Translations under genes and position numbers: made by a program | Shown: piece after piece, positions 9,880 to 18,369 of the stretch | How the letters are laid out: every line of letters starts with the position of its first letter | Position numbering within the stretch: the stretch's first letter is position 1 | Notes under the pieces: model-generated | Databases searched by the model: none | The model's input: only the letters and a program-made list of their open reading frames with translations | What the model was told of the DNA's origin: nothing | Source of the DNA: Polynucleobacter sp. 15G-AUS-farblos | GTDB taxonomy: Bacteria; Pseudomonadota; Gammaproteobacteria; Burkholderiales; Burkholderiaceae | Reading direction: 5' to 3' | DNA length: 64,000 nucleotides | NCBI RefSeq assembly: GCF_018882445.1 | Contig: NZ_JACVOM010000002.1 | Span: 302,303-366,302 of the forward strand

Positions 9880-10449
9880 CTAATCTTCAATGCCTCGCTG
9901 TGCAGGTATACCCGCATTAAATGCATGCTTAATTTTTGTCATTTCAGTTACCGTATCAGCGATTTCAACAATCTCTTGCGGACACCTTCTTCCAGTAAGA
10001 CAGACATGAACTTCTTTTGGACGATCCCGAAGAGTTTTCAATACCTCATTCAAGTCTAACCAGCCATAAATCAATGGGTAGGTAATTTCATCCAGGACTA
10101 CTAAAAAATAATCGCCCGAAAGAATCGCTTGTTTAGCTTTATCCCAACCATCTCTAGCTAATTTGCCTGAGTTATCAAGATCCTTGCTCTTCCAACTAAA
10201 ACCATCCCCCAATCCTTCGATCGTAATTCCAATGGCTTCGAAGGCTCGATGCTCGCCAAATCTTGCTGTAGGAACCTTCATAAACTGATAAACCTTTACC
10301 TTTTTGCCGCGACCATGAGCGCGAATAGCCAAGCCTAAGGCTGCGGTACTTTTTCCTTTTCCATCACCGGTATTGACAATGATTAATCCTCGTCGCTCTC
10401 CTTCAGCTTTGTCATACGGCTTCTCTGTAGGTGGAATTTCAATTTCCAT
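9880..10449 (-). CDS. cobO: Cob(I)yrinic acid a,c-diamide adenosyltransferase
   Basis: A CobA/CobO/BtuR-type ATP:corrinoid adenosyltransferase that adds the 5'-deoxyadenosyl group to reduced corrinoids. The 189 residues carry an N-terminal P-loop (NTGDGKGKSTAALG) and the VLDEITYPLIYGWL motif near residue 120. The C-terminus (TGRRCPQEIVEIADTVTEM) is the usual family ending. It lies between the btuD transporter gene and cbiB, so it can adenosylate both imported and newly made corrinoids. It is complete. Confidence 0.95.
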   Translation of the reverse strand: MEIEIPPTEKPYDKAEGERRGLIIVNTGDGKGKSTAALGLAIRAHGRGKKVKVYQFMKVPTARFGEHRAFEAIGITIEGLGDGFSWKSKDLDNSGKLARDGWDKAKQAILSGDYFLVVLDEITYPLIYGWLDLNEVLKTLRDRPKEVHVCLTGRRCPQEIVEIADTVTEMTKIKHAFNAGIPAQRGIED

Positions 10450-10482
10450 AAATTATGCTTTCCCTTGGCTATTTATTTAGCA

Positions 10483-11262
10483 TTATTCAAATAAAACAAC
10501 AAAATCATTCATCAGCGGATAAATCTTTATCCTATGATCAAAGACTTTTTCAATGTCTCGATGTAAATCTAAATCTTGACTTGAACTTCGATTGATTACC
10601 TTACCTTTATCCATAATGACGATGTCATCAGAATGAAGTGCAAAGGAAATTTCATGTAAGACTGTGATAACAGTTTTATTGCTGTTAACTAATTCCCTGA
10701 TTAAATTCAGGCAATCCGCCTGGTGGGGAGGATCAAGATTATTCAGCGGCTCATCCATCATCAAAATCTGAGCATCAACAGCTAGGGCTCGTGCTATCAA
10801 AACTCGCTGACGCTCACCTCCAGAAAGCTCCTCTACGGACCTTTCTACCCAAGCCTCTGCTTGCACTTGCTTTAGCGCATTCAATACAGCAAAATGATCT
10901 TCTTTAGATGGGCTACCAATCCATGACTGATAAGGGAGTCTGCCAAGCATCACTAAATCATAAACAGACATATCTCCATTAATCACCTCACTCTGACCTA
11001 GCCAAGAGATTAGCCTTGCTCTTGATTTTGTAGATAGGTCCTGAATATCATGCTCAAATACCGCCGTCTTATAGGGCCCTTGAATGAGTCCAGCAAGGAC
11101 GCGCAATAAAGTGGACTTTCCGGCACCATTAGGCCCAACAATAGATGTCCATTTGCCTCGCGAGATCTCTAGACTAACTTGATCAACCGCAGTAATTGTG
11201 CCTAGATTTACTGAAGCATTCTCAACTCGTATGGCGCTACATTGATTGGGCGTGGGACTCAT
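10483..11262 (-). CDS. btuD: Cobalamin/corrinoid ABC transporter ATP-binding protein
   Basis: The ATPase of the B12 importer. It has Walker A GPNGAGKST (about residues 43-51), a Q-loop, the signature LSGGERQRV and Walker B ILMMDEPLNNLD, in normal order in 259 residues. It belongs to the FecE/BtuD/HmuV group. The start overlaps the btuC stop by four bases, so the ATPase and permease are coupled. Position in the riboswitch-controlled operon with btuF, btuC and btuB identifies the substrate as corrinoid rather than ferric siderophore. Confidence 0.93.
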   Translation of the reverse strand: MSPTPNQCSAIRVENASVNLGTITAVDQVSLEISRGKWTSIVGPNGAGKSTLLRVLAGLIQGPYKTAVFEHDIQDLSTKSRARLISWLGQSEVINGDMSVYDLVMLGRLPYQSWIGSPSKEDHFAVLNALKQVQAEAWVERSVEELSGGERQRVLIARALAVDAQILMMDEPLNNLDPPHQADCLNLIRELVNSNKTVITVLHEISFALHSDDIVIMDKGKVINRSSSQDLDLHRDIEKVFDHRIKIYPLMNDFVVLFE

Positions 11263-12275
11263 TGAAACCCCCTAACTTTTGCGCTATACATCAGCCAGAG
11301 TAAATATCCCCCGCCTAACACCGCAGTTAAAACACCAACGGGCAATTCTTGAGGGGCTATTAAATATCGGGACAATACATCCGCCGCAAGCAAGACCAAT
11401 CCGCCCATCATTGCAGAAAGCAATAACAATCTTGAATGATTAACACGGATGAGTGAACGCACGAGATGAGGGGAAACTAAACCCACAAATGCCACTAGGC
11501 CAACCTGTGCAACCGCAGCTCCCGTGGCCAAAGAAATCACTCCAATTAAAGCAATTCGCGTAAGGTCCAATTTCAAGCCTAAACTTACTGCTGTTGTCTC
11601 GCCTAAAACAAGACCATCTAATACTTTACTCAATAAAACTCCAGTAATCAGAGAAATAAGCAATGCACCGAACATCACGAAACATGCATTCCAGCCCACA
11701 AATCCTGTGGAGCCAAGAAGGAATGCCTGCATTGCCTGCAAAATTTCCGGCGACATTAAGGTCACAATAGAACTCATTGCACCAAATATGACGCCTACAA
11801 TGACCCCCGATAAGAGTAAGCGCAAGGAATTTTGTACCCCCCTTGCAAGTATTAAAGTTAAGAGTACAGCAACTACAGCGCCAATAAAAGCAGCGCCCGT
11901 CAAACCGAGGCGCACTAGCCAATATGTTGCGAAAGGACTACCGCCAAAGAGCATCAGACTGATAGCCACTGCAAAAGAGGCACCAGAAGCGCTACCCAAT
12001 AAATAAGGATCAGCTAAAGGATTTCTAAATAATCCTTGCGCTATTGCGCCTGTCAAACCGAGTAACGCTCCTGCTAAAAAAGCCCCAATCGACCTAGGCA
12101 AGCGAATTTCCCAAATTATTTTGGCTGCTACTGGATCGGTAAAAGAGTTAATTATTGTTTTTAGTCCTGTACTACCTACAGCAACCCCACACAAAATGAG
12201 CGCTAAGCCCAAGCCGAGCAATAACAGGAGACAAACCACAAAGGCTCTAGATGTTGATTTTTTATCTAAGATCAT
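11259..12275 (-). CDS. btuC: Cobalamin/corrinoid ABC transporter permease
   Basis: A FecCD/BtuC-type inner-membrane permease of 338 residues with about ten predicted hydrophobic helices. Family stretches IRLPRSIGAFLAGALLGLTG near residue 60 and LVSPHLVRSLI (the coupling helix that docks the ATPase) near residue 270 are present. It follows btuF by ten bases and overlaps btuD. Open frames on the other strand here are shadows. The substrate assignment rests on the operon. Confidence 0.93.
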   Translation of the reverse strand: MILDKKSTSRAFVVCLLLLLGLGLALILCGVAVGSTGLKTIINSFTDPVAAKIIWEIRLPRSIGAFLAGALLGLTGAIAQGLFRNPLADPYLLGSASGASFAVAISLMLFGGSPFATYWLVRLGLTGAAFIGAVVAVLLTLILARGVQNSLRLLLSGVIVGVIFGAMSSIVTLMSPEILQAMQAFLLGSTGFVGWNACFVMFGALLISLITGVLLSKVLDGLVLGETTAVSLGLKLDLTRIALIGVISLATGAAVAQVGLVAFVGLVSPHLVRSLIRVNHSRLLLLSAMMGGLVLLAADVLSRYLIAPQELPVGVLTAVLGGGYLLWLMYSAKVRGFQ

Positions 12276-12285
12276 GAGATCAATA

Positions 12286-13158
12286 TCAATGAGTTTGTCG
12301 TAGAAATTTTTTGCTAGACAAGCAATCGACTATTGCCATAGCACCCTCAGCCATTCTTGGACCAGGACGAATGATGACATCTGCATCGCTCTCCTTAAAA
12401 ACACATACATTCCCGTTTTTTATTGCGTCTAATTGAGCCCATCCTGGACGATCATTCATGCCAATATAATTTCGATCGCCCACCATAATCACATCGGGAT
12501 TTAAGCTCACAACAAATTCAGGGCTAATTTTTGGAAAAGGGCCTAACGAGGCCGGCATAATATTTACTAACCCTAGGCGTCCCAATGTTTCACCGATGAA
12601 AGAGTTGGGGCCAGCAGCGTACGGTGCGCGATTAACCTCAAAGTAAACCTTCGCTTTAGCAACACCAGGCGGCAATAATTTAGATGCTTTTTCAACGCCC
12701 AAATCAATATCATCCCAAATTTTTTGCGCATCTCTTTTTGGTACTCCCAGTATTAAGGCTAACTTTTCAATAGTTCTCCTCACATCTGCGTAGCTCTTGG
12801 AATCAAGAGAAAATACTGGGATCCCCAAACTTTTCATACGCTCGCTAGCCCTAGGGGATGATCCCACCAAAACTAAGTCTGGATTTAAAGAAATAATTGC
12901 TTCAATATTTGGATCCAGACCACCACCCAATTTTGGCAGATTTGTAATACTTTTAGGCCAATTTGAATAGCGATCAACTCCAATTAGCTGAGCGCATCTC
13001 CCTAAAATACATACACTCTCTGTAATAGAGGGAAGCATACTCACAATCCTTTTTGGCGGCTCTTTGAACTGCAGTATTTGACCATGATCATCAATCACCT
13101 CATAGGCAAAAGATGAGCTCACAAAAAGTAATGCGAGACATGAGTATATGAATTTCAT
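12286..13158 (-). CDS. btuF: Periplasmic cobalamin-binding protein
   Basis: The substrate-binding protein of the B12 importer, 290 residues. It begins with a Sec signal peptide (MKFIYSCLALLFVSSSFA, likely cut after Ala18). The mature part has two lobes typical of cluster A-II binding proteins, with RIVSMLPSITESVCILG near the first lobe's start and a SLNPDLVLVG / SLNPDVIMVG pair. Translation start and the cobU stop share one base. Two internal cysteines (VCILGRC) are a plausible disulfide. It delivers corrinoids from BtuB to BtuCD. Confidence 0.92.
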   Translation of the reverse strand: MKFIYSCLALLFVSSSFAYEVIDDHGQILQFKEPPKRIVSMLPSITESVCILGRCAQLIGVDRYSNWPKSITNLPKLGGGLDPNIEAIISLNPDLVLVGSSPRASERMKSLGIPVFSLDSKSYADVRRTIEKLALILGVPKRDAQKIWDDIDLGVEKASKLLPPGVAKAKVYFEVNRAPYAAGPNSFIGETLGRLGLVNIMPASLGPFPKISPEFVVSLNPDVIMVGDRNYIGMNDRPGWAQLDAIKNGNVCVFKESDADVIIRPGPRMAEGAMAIVDCLSSKKFLRQTH

Positions 13159-13736
13159 TATCCCCCCTTAATCATGAGAGGCACTCCCGCAACCATCAAA
13201 GTAACTTGATCACAAATTTTCGCGATTCTTTGATTTAAGATTCCGAGCTCATCTACGAATTGCCGTGTCTCACGACCCATTGGGGTAACGCCCATACTAA
13301 TTTCGTTACTAACAAATATTACGGGGCCTGGAGCGCTTTTTACAGAATCAAGGAGGTCGCTTATAGCTGCTGTGACATTTTCAGATCCAATGGCAGCCAA
13401 TTTTGGATGGGGCATTAGTAAGTTAGTTAGCCAAATGGTTAAGCAGTCGATCACAATTAAGTGGTTAACGGTTGACTGTTCCCCAATCACCCTACCAAGA
13501 TGAATTGGCTCCTCTATTAATTGCATGGTAGGAATTTTTTGAGCGCGATCGTATTGATGTCTTTTGATTTTTGAGCACATTTCATCATCAAGGGCTTGAG
13601 CAGTAGCAACTAGTACAGCAGTTCTAGCGGAAGACCCGACCAACCACTCTTTGGTCAAAACTTCTGCACGAGCTGACTTTCCACTCTTCTGACCTCCCAC
13701 GATGAGATGAGATCCCATTAATAAGTTAGCGCTCAT
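13158..13736 (-). CDS. cobU: Adenosylcobinamide kinase / adenosylcobinamide-phosphate guanylyltransferase
   Basis: A bifunctional enzyme that phosphorylates adenosylcobinamide and then transfers GMP to it, giving AdoCbi-GDP for CobS. The 192 residues have a P-loop (VGGQKSGKSARAE, residues 13-25) and the C-terminal family stretches SNEISMGVTPMGRETRQFVD and MVAGVPLMIKG. The ATG overlaps the cobB stop (ATGA). CobU is the entry point for salvaged cobinamide, which fits the transport genes around it. It has a normal length and nothing is missing. Confidence 0.95.
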   Translation of the reverse strand: MSANLLMGSHLIVGGQKSGKSARAEVLTKEWLVGSSARTAVLVATAQALDDEMCSKIKRHQYDRAQKIPTMQLIEEPIHLGRVIGEQSTVNHLIVIDCLTIWLTNLLMPHPKLAAIGSENVTAAISDLLDSVKSAPGPVIFVSNEISMGVTPMGRETRQFVDELGILNQRIAKICDQVTLMVAGVPLMIKGG

Positions 13737-15064
13737 AACTTATTTTTCGGAAGGAAAAGTGATGCTGTTGCTTCGTAATTTGATGAGAACCAAGCATGGA
13801 AATAGCTTGCCCTGATCGATCCACTTTGATAGAGCGCCTCACCAGGAGTATCACTATTCATTTTTTTTGAGGCATATTGACTCACCGGCATATCCGTGTC
13901 ACAAACCGAGTAATGGAAAGTGTGCCCACGCAAAATGCCATGCTCAAACTCCATAAATTGAGCGCCCAATCCACCTAATTTTCTCTGCATGAGGATGGAT
14001 CCCTTTAGAAATCCCCACATTGGATGACTAACTCCATCTGGCGATATTAATTGTTCAAATAAGCACATCATTCCACCGCATTCAGCCCATATTGGAGTAT
14101 CTTGTTCAATTAGCTCCCCCAGACTATTGCGCATAGAAATATTGGTATAAAGGCGATCTAGATGAAGCTCGGGATATCCGCCCGGAAGCCAAAGAGCATC
14201 GCACTTAGGGGCCCGTTCATCATTTAACAGGGAAAAAAAGGTGAGGTCTGCTCCTAATTTTTTTAATGCTTCAAGATTGGCTTCGTAAATAAAGCAGAAA
14301 GCCTCATCTCTAGCAATGGCAATGGTTTTCCCCGACAACAAAGGCTTAATTAATTTATCGTTATCTGGCTTTTCAAATTTAACATTCCATTTTTTAAAAT
14401 CTTCAATAGACATGCTAGCTAGGGTCGTTTTTTCCAAAGCATCAGCGAAGGCATCAACTCTTTGCAAACCATCCTCGAGCTCATTTGTTATAACTAATCC
14501 CAAATGCCTCTCGGGAATCTCTAGATCAGATTTATGAAATACCGCGCCATTCCAATCCTCAATGTCTCGGATAGCAGACTTGAGCATTTGCGCATGACCA
14601 TCTGAAGCTACACGATTTGCTAAAACACCTGCCCACGGCAACTCTTCTTGATATGTTTTTAGCCCATGGGCTAGCGCCCCAAAGGTACCCGCCATCGAAC
14701 TTGCGTCTATAACGGTCAGGACTGGTATTTGAAAATGGATAGCGAGCTGAGCAGCACTGGGCTCCCCATCATATAAACCCATTGCACCTTCAATCAAAAT
14801 TAAGTCAGATTCCTTTGCGGCTGTATATAGACTATTTCTACAATAATCCTCGCCAGTCATCCACATATCCAACTGATAAACAGGTTGACTACTAGCTATG
14901 CTTAGCCAATATGGATCAATAAAATCAGGACCATACTTAAAGACCCGAATTTTCATACCTCTACGGGCAAGTAAGCGTGCAATTCCACAAGTAATAGTCG
15001 TTTTTCCCTGACCAGAGGCTGGCGCAGAAATCAGAATGGCAGGACATACTTGAGTGGAATACAT
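13733..15064 (-). CDS. cobB: Cobyrinic acid a,c-diamide synthase
   Basis: Amidates the a and c side chains of cobyrinate (or its hydrogenobyrinate analogue) with ATP and glutamine (CobB/CbiA family). The 443 residues have an N-terminal P-loop domain (SAPASGQGKTTIT) with KYGPDFIDPYW, and a C-terminal glutaminase domain with Cys near residue 328 in AECGGMM and His near 424 in YFHAWFSS. Its presence implies that the cell handles intermediates earlier than cobyric acid, although no ring-building genes occur here. It follows btuB by six bases and overlaps cobU. Confidence 0.94.
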   Translation of the reverse strand: MYSTQVCPAILISAPASGQGKTTITCGIARLLARRGMKIRVFKYGPDFIDPYWLSIASSQPVYQLDMWMTGEDYCRNSLYTAAKESDLILIEGAMGLYDGEPSAAQLAIHFQIPVLTVIDASSMAGTFGALAHGLKTYQEELPWAGVLANRVASDGHAQMLKSAIRDIEDWNGAVFHKSDLEIPERHLGLVITNELEDGLQRVDAFADALEKTTLASMSIEDFKKWNVKFEKPDNDKLIKPLLSGKTIAIARDEAFCFIYEANLEALKKLGADLTFFSLLNDERAPKCDALWLPGGYPELHLDRLYTNISMRNSLGELIEQDTPIWAECGGMMCLFEQLISPDGVSHPMWGFLKGSILMQRKLGGLGAQFMEFEHGILRGHTFHYSVCDTDMPVSQYASKKMNSDTPGEALYQSGSIRASYFHAWFSSNYEATASLFLPKNKL

Positions 15065-15070
15065 CTGAAT

Positions 15071-17002
15071 TTATTTTCCGGAATACTTCAGGCCAACAAA
15101 CACGTTAGATCCTGGAGTAAGGTATCCATATGACAATTGATATTGGGCATTAAATACGTTATTCCATTTGGCGAATACAGACCATTCAGGAGTAAGCTCA
15201 TGACTGGCATATAAGTTCATCAATCCATACCCCCCCAAGGCTTGAGTATTGGATGCATTTGCATAACGAACTCCTGCTAGAGTTAAATTCACTCCTAAAT
15301 CAGTTTTGACAAGACGATAGTCTGCGCCGATATTTGCAGTATTTTTTGCCCTATATGGCAGTTGAAGTCCTGTCCCCGTATTAATTGCATTCATTAAGTC
15401 ATAGGAAGCTCGCAGGGTGATAGCCTCCAGACGAGCATTTCCTCCAAATGAGCCCCCTGTAATACGAGTTTTTGCAAAATTAGTTGGGCAGTACCCGCTT
15501 GATTGAAAATTACATGGCAAAGGAATGATCAAATTTTGAATTTGATTTTGATAGCCAACAACATGAAGATCATACGCCTTACCCTCGTAATGAATGCCTC
15601 CCTCAACGTTTTTATTGGTTTCAGGCTGAAGATTTGGGTTCCCATACCCAGGATAGTACAAATCATTAAAAGTTGGGGCACGAAATCCCGTTCCGTAATT
15701 GATATTTGCCCTAAGCTCCTTGGTGAAAAAATAGCCGTAAGCAATGCTACCGGTGCTCTGTGAACCATAATTAGAGATGGCATCATTTCTCAGAGCAGCT
15801 GTTACCAAGTTGGAGCCGCGCTTTAGTTGATATGAGGCCGCCACTGAATCGGTAGTTCTACTTGTATTTAAACTCGTATTATTTGATAAGCCAGTGACGC
15901 TTTTTGAATAATTCGCATTGACATACTGTATTCGACGCTCACCCAAGACTTGAAGAATGTCATCCCCTAGTCGGATATCGTTTTGCCATAAAAAATCATT
16001 TTGTGGTGTATTGATTGGGTCATTTGCAGCGCTTGTAATGCTTTGCGCATTATTTGTTGAGTTTGAAATCTGTAAAAGACTTTGCCAATTTTGCGTAATC
16101 TTATTTTTTGAGTATATAGATCCAACAAATAAATTGCCTACCTGCTGGTTCATTTCAGGGACTCTGTATACCCCGCTGTATCCCGGATACTGGTAAGTAT
16201 CACGTGTTGCTAAAACCTTAAGTCCAAATTCTTGTCCAGGCGCCCAATCTTGTGAGAGCTGACTCATTAATCCCTCACGCGTATACGCAGAAGAGCTATT
16301 TGGGTAACGCTTATAGGAGGGATTGTTACTTGCAACCGTATTAAATCCAGCCGAATTTTCTTGGCTTACCCCCAACGAATATCTTATTTTATTAACGTCA
16401 TCCGTTGAGCCCGAAATACTTGCATTATTAATTGTTGTTCCGTAACTACCATATCCAGATGACGCTGAGAATTGAGTTGGTCCTTCACCTTTTTTAGTAA
16501 AAATTTGAATCACGCCACCCAATGCATCGGCACCATAGAAAGTGCTTTGTGGGCCAAAAATAATCTCAATATGATCTATAAGAGCAACTGGAATAGTGCT
16601 CCAAACTGCACCACCTAATGTTGATGATTCGGTGCGCACTCCATCAATCAGCACAAGTGCCTGATTATTAGCCGAGCCTCGTAAATAGACGCTCGCCAAT
16701 CCGCCACTTCCGCCGTAGGTTTGAATTTGTACGCCTCTTTGTTGCTGAAGCAACTCTGGCAAACTTGATTGCACAGCGCGTGCTATCTCTTCAGGACCAA
16801 TATAGTCATAGTCAGCAAGCACATCGTTTGAAGGAACGCCATATCTTGTAGCAGTCACAATAATTGGCTTAACTGCATCAGCAATACTATCAACCGAGAC
16901 TGATTGTGCAAATAATGACTCAGAAATGACTAGGCCAACGCTTGATAAAAAAGCAAGTACTTTTAAGTAAGTTTTCATGAAAAATCCAGGTAAAGCCGCC
17001 AC
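15071..17002 (-). CDS. btuB: TonB-dependent vitamin B12 outer-membrane receptor
   Basis: A TonB-dependent outer-membrane transporter. It has an N-terminal signal peptide (hydrophobic core LKVLAFLSSVGLVISESLFA), a TonB-box-like PIIVTATR, a plug domain ending near residue 170 with the family stretch SVYLRGSANNQALVLIDGVR, then a 22-strand-type barrel closing with a C-terminal aromatic/Gly region. I keep the GTG start at 17002 because GGGGAG lies six to eight bases upstream. An ATG at 16978, starting MKTYLK, also gives a good signal peptide but has a poor ribosome-binding site. It is first in the 13-gene B12 operon and follows a cobalamin riboswitch, which identifies the substrate as B12. Confidence 0.94.
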   Translation of the reverse strand: MAALPGFFMKTYLKVLAFLSSVGLVISESLFAQSVSVDSIADAVKPIIVTATRYGVPSNDVLADYDYIGPEEIARAVQSSLPELLQQQRGVQIQTYGGSGGLASVYLRGSANNQALVLIDGVRTESSTLGGAVWSTIPVALIDHIEIIFGPQSTFYGADALGGVIQIFTKKGEGPTQFSASSGYGSYGTTINNASISGSTDDVNKIRYSLGVSQENSAGFNTVASNNPSYKRYPNSSSAYTREGLMSQLSQDWAPGQEFGLKVLATRDTYQYPGYSGVYRVPEMNQQVGNLFVGSIYSKNKITQNWQSLLQISNSTNNAQSITSAANDPINTPQNDFLWQNDIRLGDDILQVLGERRIQYVNANYSKSVTGLSNNTSLNTSRTTDSVAASYQLKRGSNLVTAALRNDAISNYGSQSTGSIAYGYFFTKELRANINYGTGFRAPTFNDLYYPGYGNPNLQPETNKNVEGGIHYEGKAYDLHVVGYQNQIQNLIIPLPCNFQSSGYCPTNFAKTRITGGSFGGNARLEAITLRASYDLMNAINTGTGLQLPYRAKNTANIGADYRLVKTDLGVNLTLAGVRYANASNTQALGGYGLMNLYASHELTPEWSVFAKWNNVFNAQYQLSYGYLTPGSNVFVGLKYSGK

Positions 17003-17119
17003 CCAACTCTCCCCGTTGGATCGCTTAAAAGGAAAACAGAACTAAACCTAGATGCGTCAATTCATGCCCTAAATACGATCTCGAACATTACACTGGCACA
17101 CGAAAATCCTCGTTCGTAT

Positions 17120-17330
17120 TTCCAACCTGTTGAAGCCGGTATCCGGGCTAATGAGTATCAGAATTTAACCTTCCCAAACATGACTGTTCAGTGGTACTGA
17201 AATTCCTGCACCAAAAGTGCACTCACTTACCGTTGCGGGGACAGCATGGTGGCTCCTAAGAGCTCCAATTTCCCGTTTAACTATCTTTCTAAATCGAAAG
17301 ATGAGCACTATCAACACCTTGAGTGTAACT
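17120..17330 (-). promoter_or_regulatory. Cobalamin (adenosylcobalamin) riboswitch
   Basis: Read on the minus strand, the region has the conserved blocks of this class in order: ACGGGAAAT near 17275, GCTGTCCCCGCAACGGTAAG near 17240, CCACTG, GGGAAGG, and the B12 box AGCCCGGATACCGGC at 17149-17135. About 130 bases separate the box from the btuB start. In the expression platform, AATACGA can pair with a downstream TCGTATT. The GGGGAGA next to the btuB GTG lies in the loop of a CCAAC/GTTGG hairpin, suggesting control of ribosome access. It controls the whole B12 operon. Ends are approximate. Confidence 0.95.
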
Positions 17331-17357
17331 TAAATGCTATTAAATTCCGCTTAAAAA

Positions 17358-17618
17358 TTATGCTGAATCTTCCAGGCCTTTTTGGAGGCGTACACAGGTA
17401 GCATCGCAAAAAGGCTGTTTAGAAGTTTGTTTGCAGCCACAAAAATAGACTTTTTTGCACTCGAAAGCGGAGAATTTGACTGGCTGGAAGCCTGTATCAA
17501 GATGAGAATTATCACAATATGGTTGAGTTTGACTTTTGCCGCAACCGCACCATGCATAAACATTACGAGCATCAATTTCACTAAAAAATGGACCTAATTG
17601 TGCGATTTTTGCCTTCAC
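17358..17618 (-). CDS. Dual CDGSH iron-sulfur domain protein
   Basis: An 86-residue protein with two CDGSH-type Fe-S motifs. The first is complete: C24, C26, C35, H39 in CGCGKSQTQPYCDNSH. The second has C60, C62 and C71 but ends PFCDATC, so the expected His ligand is Cys75. Proteins of this family bind labile 2Fe-2S clusters and take part in electron or cluster transfer; the exact role of bacterial members is poorly known. It stands alone, upstream of the B12 riboswitch on the same strand, and diverges from the zapA cluster. An overlapping frame at 17351-17581 is a shadow. Confidence 0.87.
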   Translation of the reverse strand: MKAKIAQLGPFFSEIDARNVYAWCGCGKSQTQPYCDNSHLDTGFQPVKFSAFECKKVYFCGCKQTSKQPFCDATCVRLQKGLEDSA

Positions 17619-17665
17619 TGTACCCTTTGTGCTTAATTAATCTAGATTATTATCCATTCATTTTA

Positions 17666-17720
17666 GTGAACCCTGTAACTTGGACACAGGATTCACTCTC
17701 ACGTTTTACACGGCTACAAT
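17666..17720 (+). promoter_or_regulatory. Inverted repeat and promoter-like hexamers before the zapA cluster
   Basis: GTGAACCCTGT (17666-17676) and ACAGGATTCAC (17686-17696) form an inverted repeat with one imperfect pair. Overlapping its right arm, TTCACT (17692-17697) and TACAAT (17715-17720) are 17 bases apart, resembling a sigma-70 promoter. Transcription would start at or within one base of the ATG at 17727, and no ribosome-binding site is visible, so the transcript may be leaderless. This is a prediction from sequence. Confidence 0.4.
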
Positions 17721-17726
17721 GCCAAT

Positions 17727-18014
17727 ATGAGTGAGCTAAACCCATTTCCCCTAGGCAACAACAGCACCGACCTCGATGCAGTGAATGCATCCATAAAGCG
17801 GTTGGCAGAAAAAGTTCAGTTAATTACTGAAGCTGTTAACCAACTTCATCAAAATCGCACCCATCTCGAGGGCAAGATTGATGATGCGCAAAAACGCATT
17901 CAACATATCTTGAGTCGCCTGCCTGAACAAAGCGATGGACGCCAACTCAATTTACTTGGTGAAGCAATTCCACCTAACAACCCTGAGGACGACAGTGAGC
18001 CAACAACGCATTGA
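17727..18014 (+). CDS. Small coiled-coil protein upstream of zapA
   Basis: A 95-residue, charged protein. Residues 17-65 look like a continuous coiled coil (heptad-like Leu/Ile/Val in KRLAEKVQLITEAVNQLH and KIDDAQKRIQHILSRL), followed by a disordered acidic tail. Small coiled-coil proteins of this kind often precede zapA in beta- and gammaproteobacteria and are thought to be division-associated (ZapB-like), but I cannot assign a tested function. Its end overlaps the zapA start by 20 bases, so the two are coupled. The start has no ribosome-binding site. Confidence 0.75.
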   Translation: MSELNPFPLGNNSTDLDAVNASIKRLAEKVQLITEAVNQLHQNRTHLEGKIDDAQKRIQHILSRLPEQSDGRQLNLLGEAIPPNNPEDDSEPTTH

Positions 18015-18348
18015 AGTAACACTCGCCGGCCAAAAAATCACTTTAGCCACCAGCACTGAACACGAACCCCTATTGCGTGCCGCATGCGTATTAGTCGATG
18101 AGCAAATTAAATTGGCTATTAGTGGTGGCAATCGCAGTATTGAACGTGCGAGCATGATGGCAGCACTAAAAATTGCGGGTGACCTGATTAAATTACAAAA
18201 TAATTCAACGCAATCAAGCACTACTTCAAATGTCAGCCCGGATGAGCTTGCTCGTCTTCAAGCAGAAATCCGCACATTAGAAGACCAAGTCGATAGCTTG
18301 ATGCAAACCCTTTCCCTGCCTGGTTCGCCAAGGCCAATAGTTCCTTGA
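17995..18348 (+). CDS. zapA: Cell division protein ZapA
   Basis: Binds FtsZ and promotes Z-ring bundling. The likely product is 117 residues: an N-terminal ZapA domain (RIEVTLAGQKITLATSTEHEP, then RAACVLVDEQI) followed by a coiled coil ending near residue 105. I use the GTG at 17995 because it has GAGG eight to eleven bases upstream and begins the family-like SQQRIEV. The longer frame from 17935 adds residues without homology. It is followed at once by 6S RNA, the same order as in many proteobacteria. Confidence 0.9.
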   Translation: MSQQRIEVTLAGQKITLATSTEHEPLLRAACVLVDEQIKLAISGGNRSIERASMMAALKIAGDLIKLQNNSTQSSTTSNVSPDELARLQAEIRTLEDQVDSLMQTLSLPGSPRPIVP

Positions 18349-18369
18349 ACCGATGCGCAAGCATCCGGA

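Noticed and set aside
11524..12006. 160-residue plus-strand ORF inside btuC
   Set aside because: Antisense shadow of a membrane protein gene; composition is Pro/Thr/Lys-rich as expected from reversed hydrophobic codons.
17351..17581. 76-residue minus-strand ORF over the CDGSH gene
   Set aside because: An out-of-frame shadow; the real frame has two cysteine cluster motifs.
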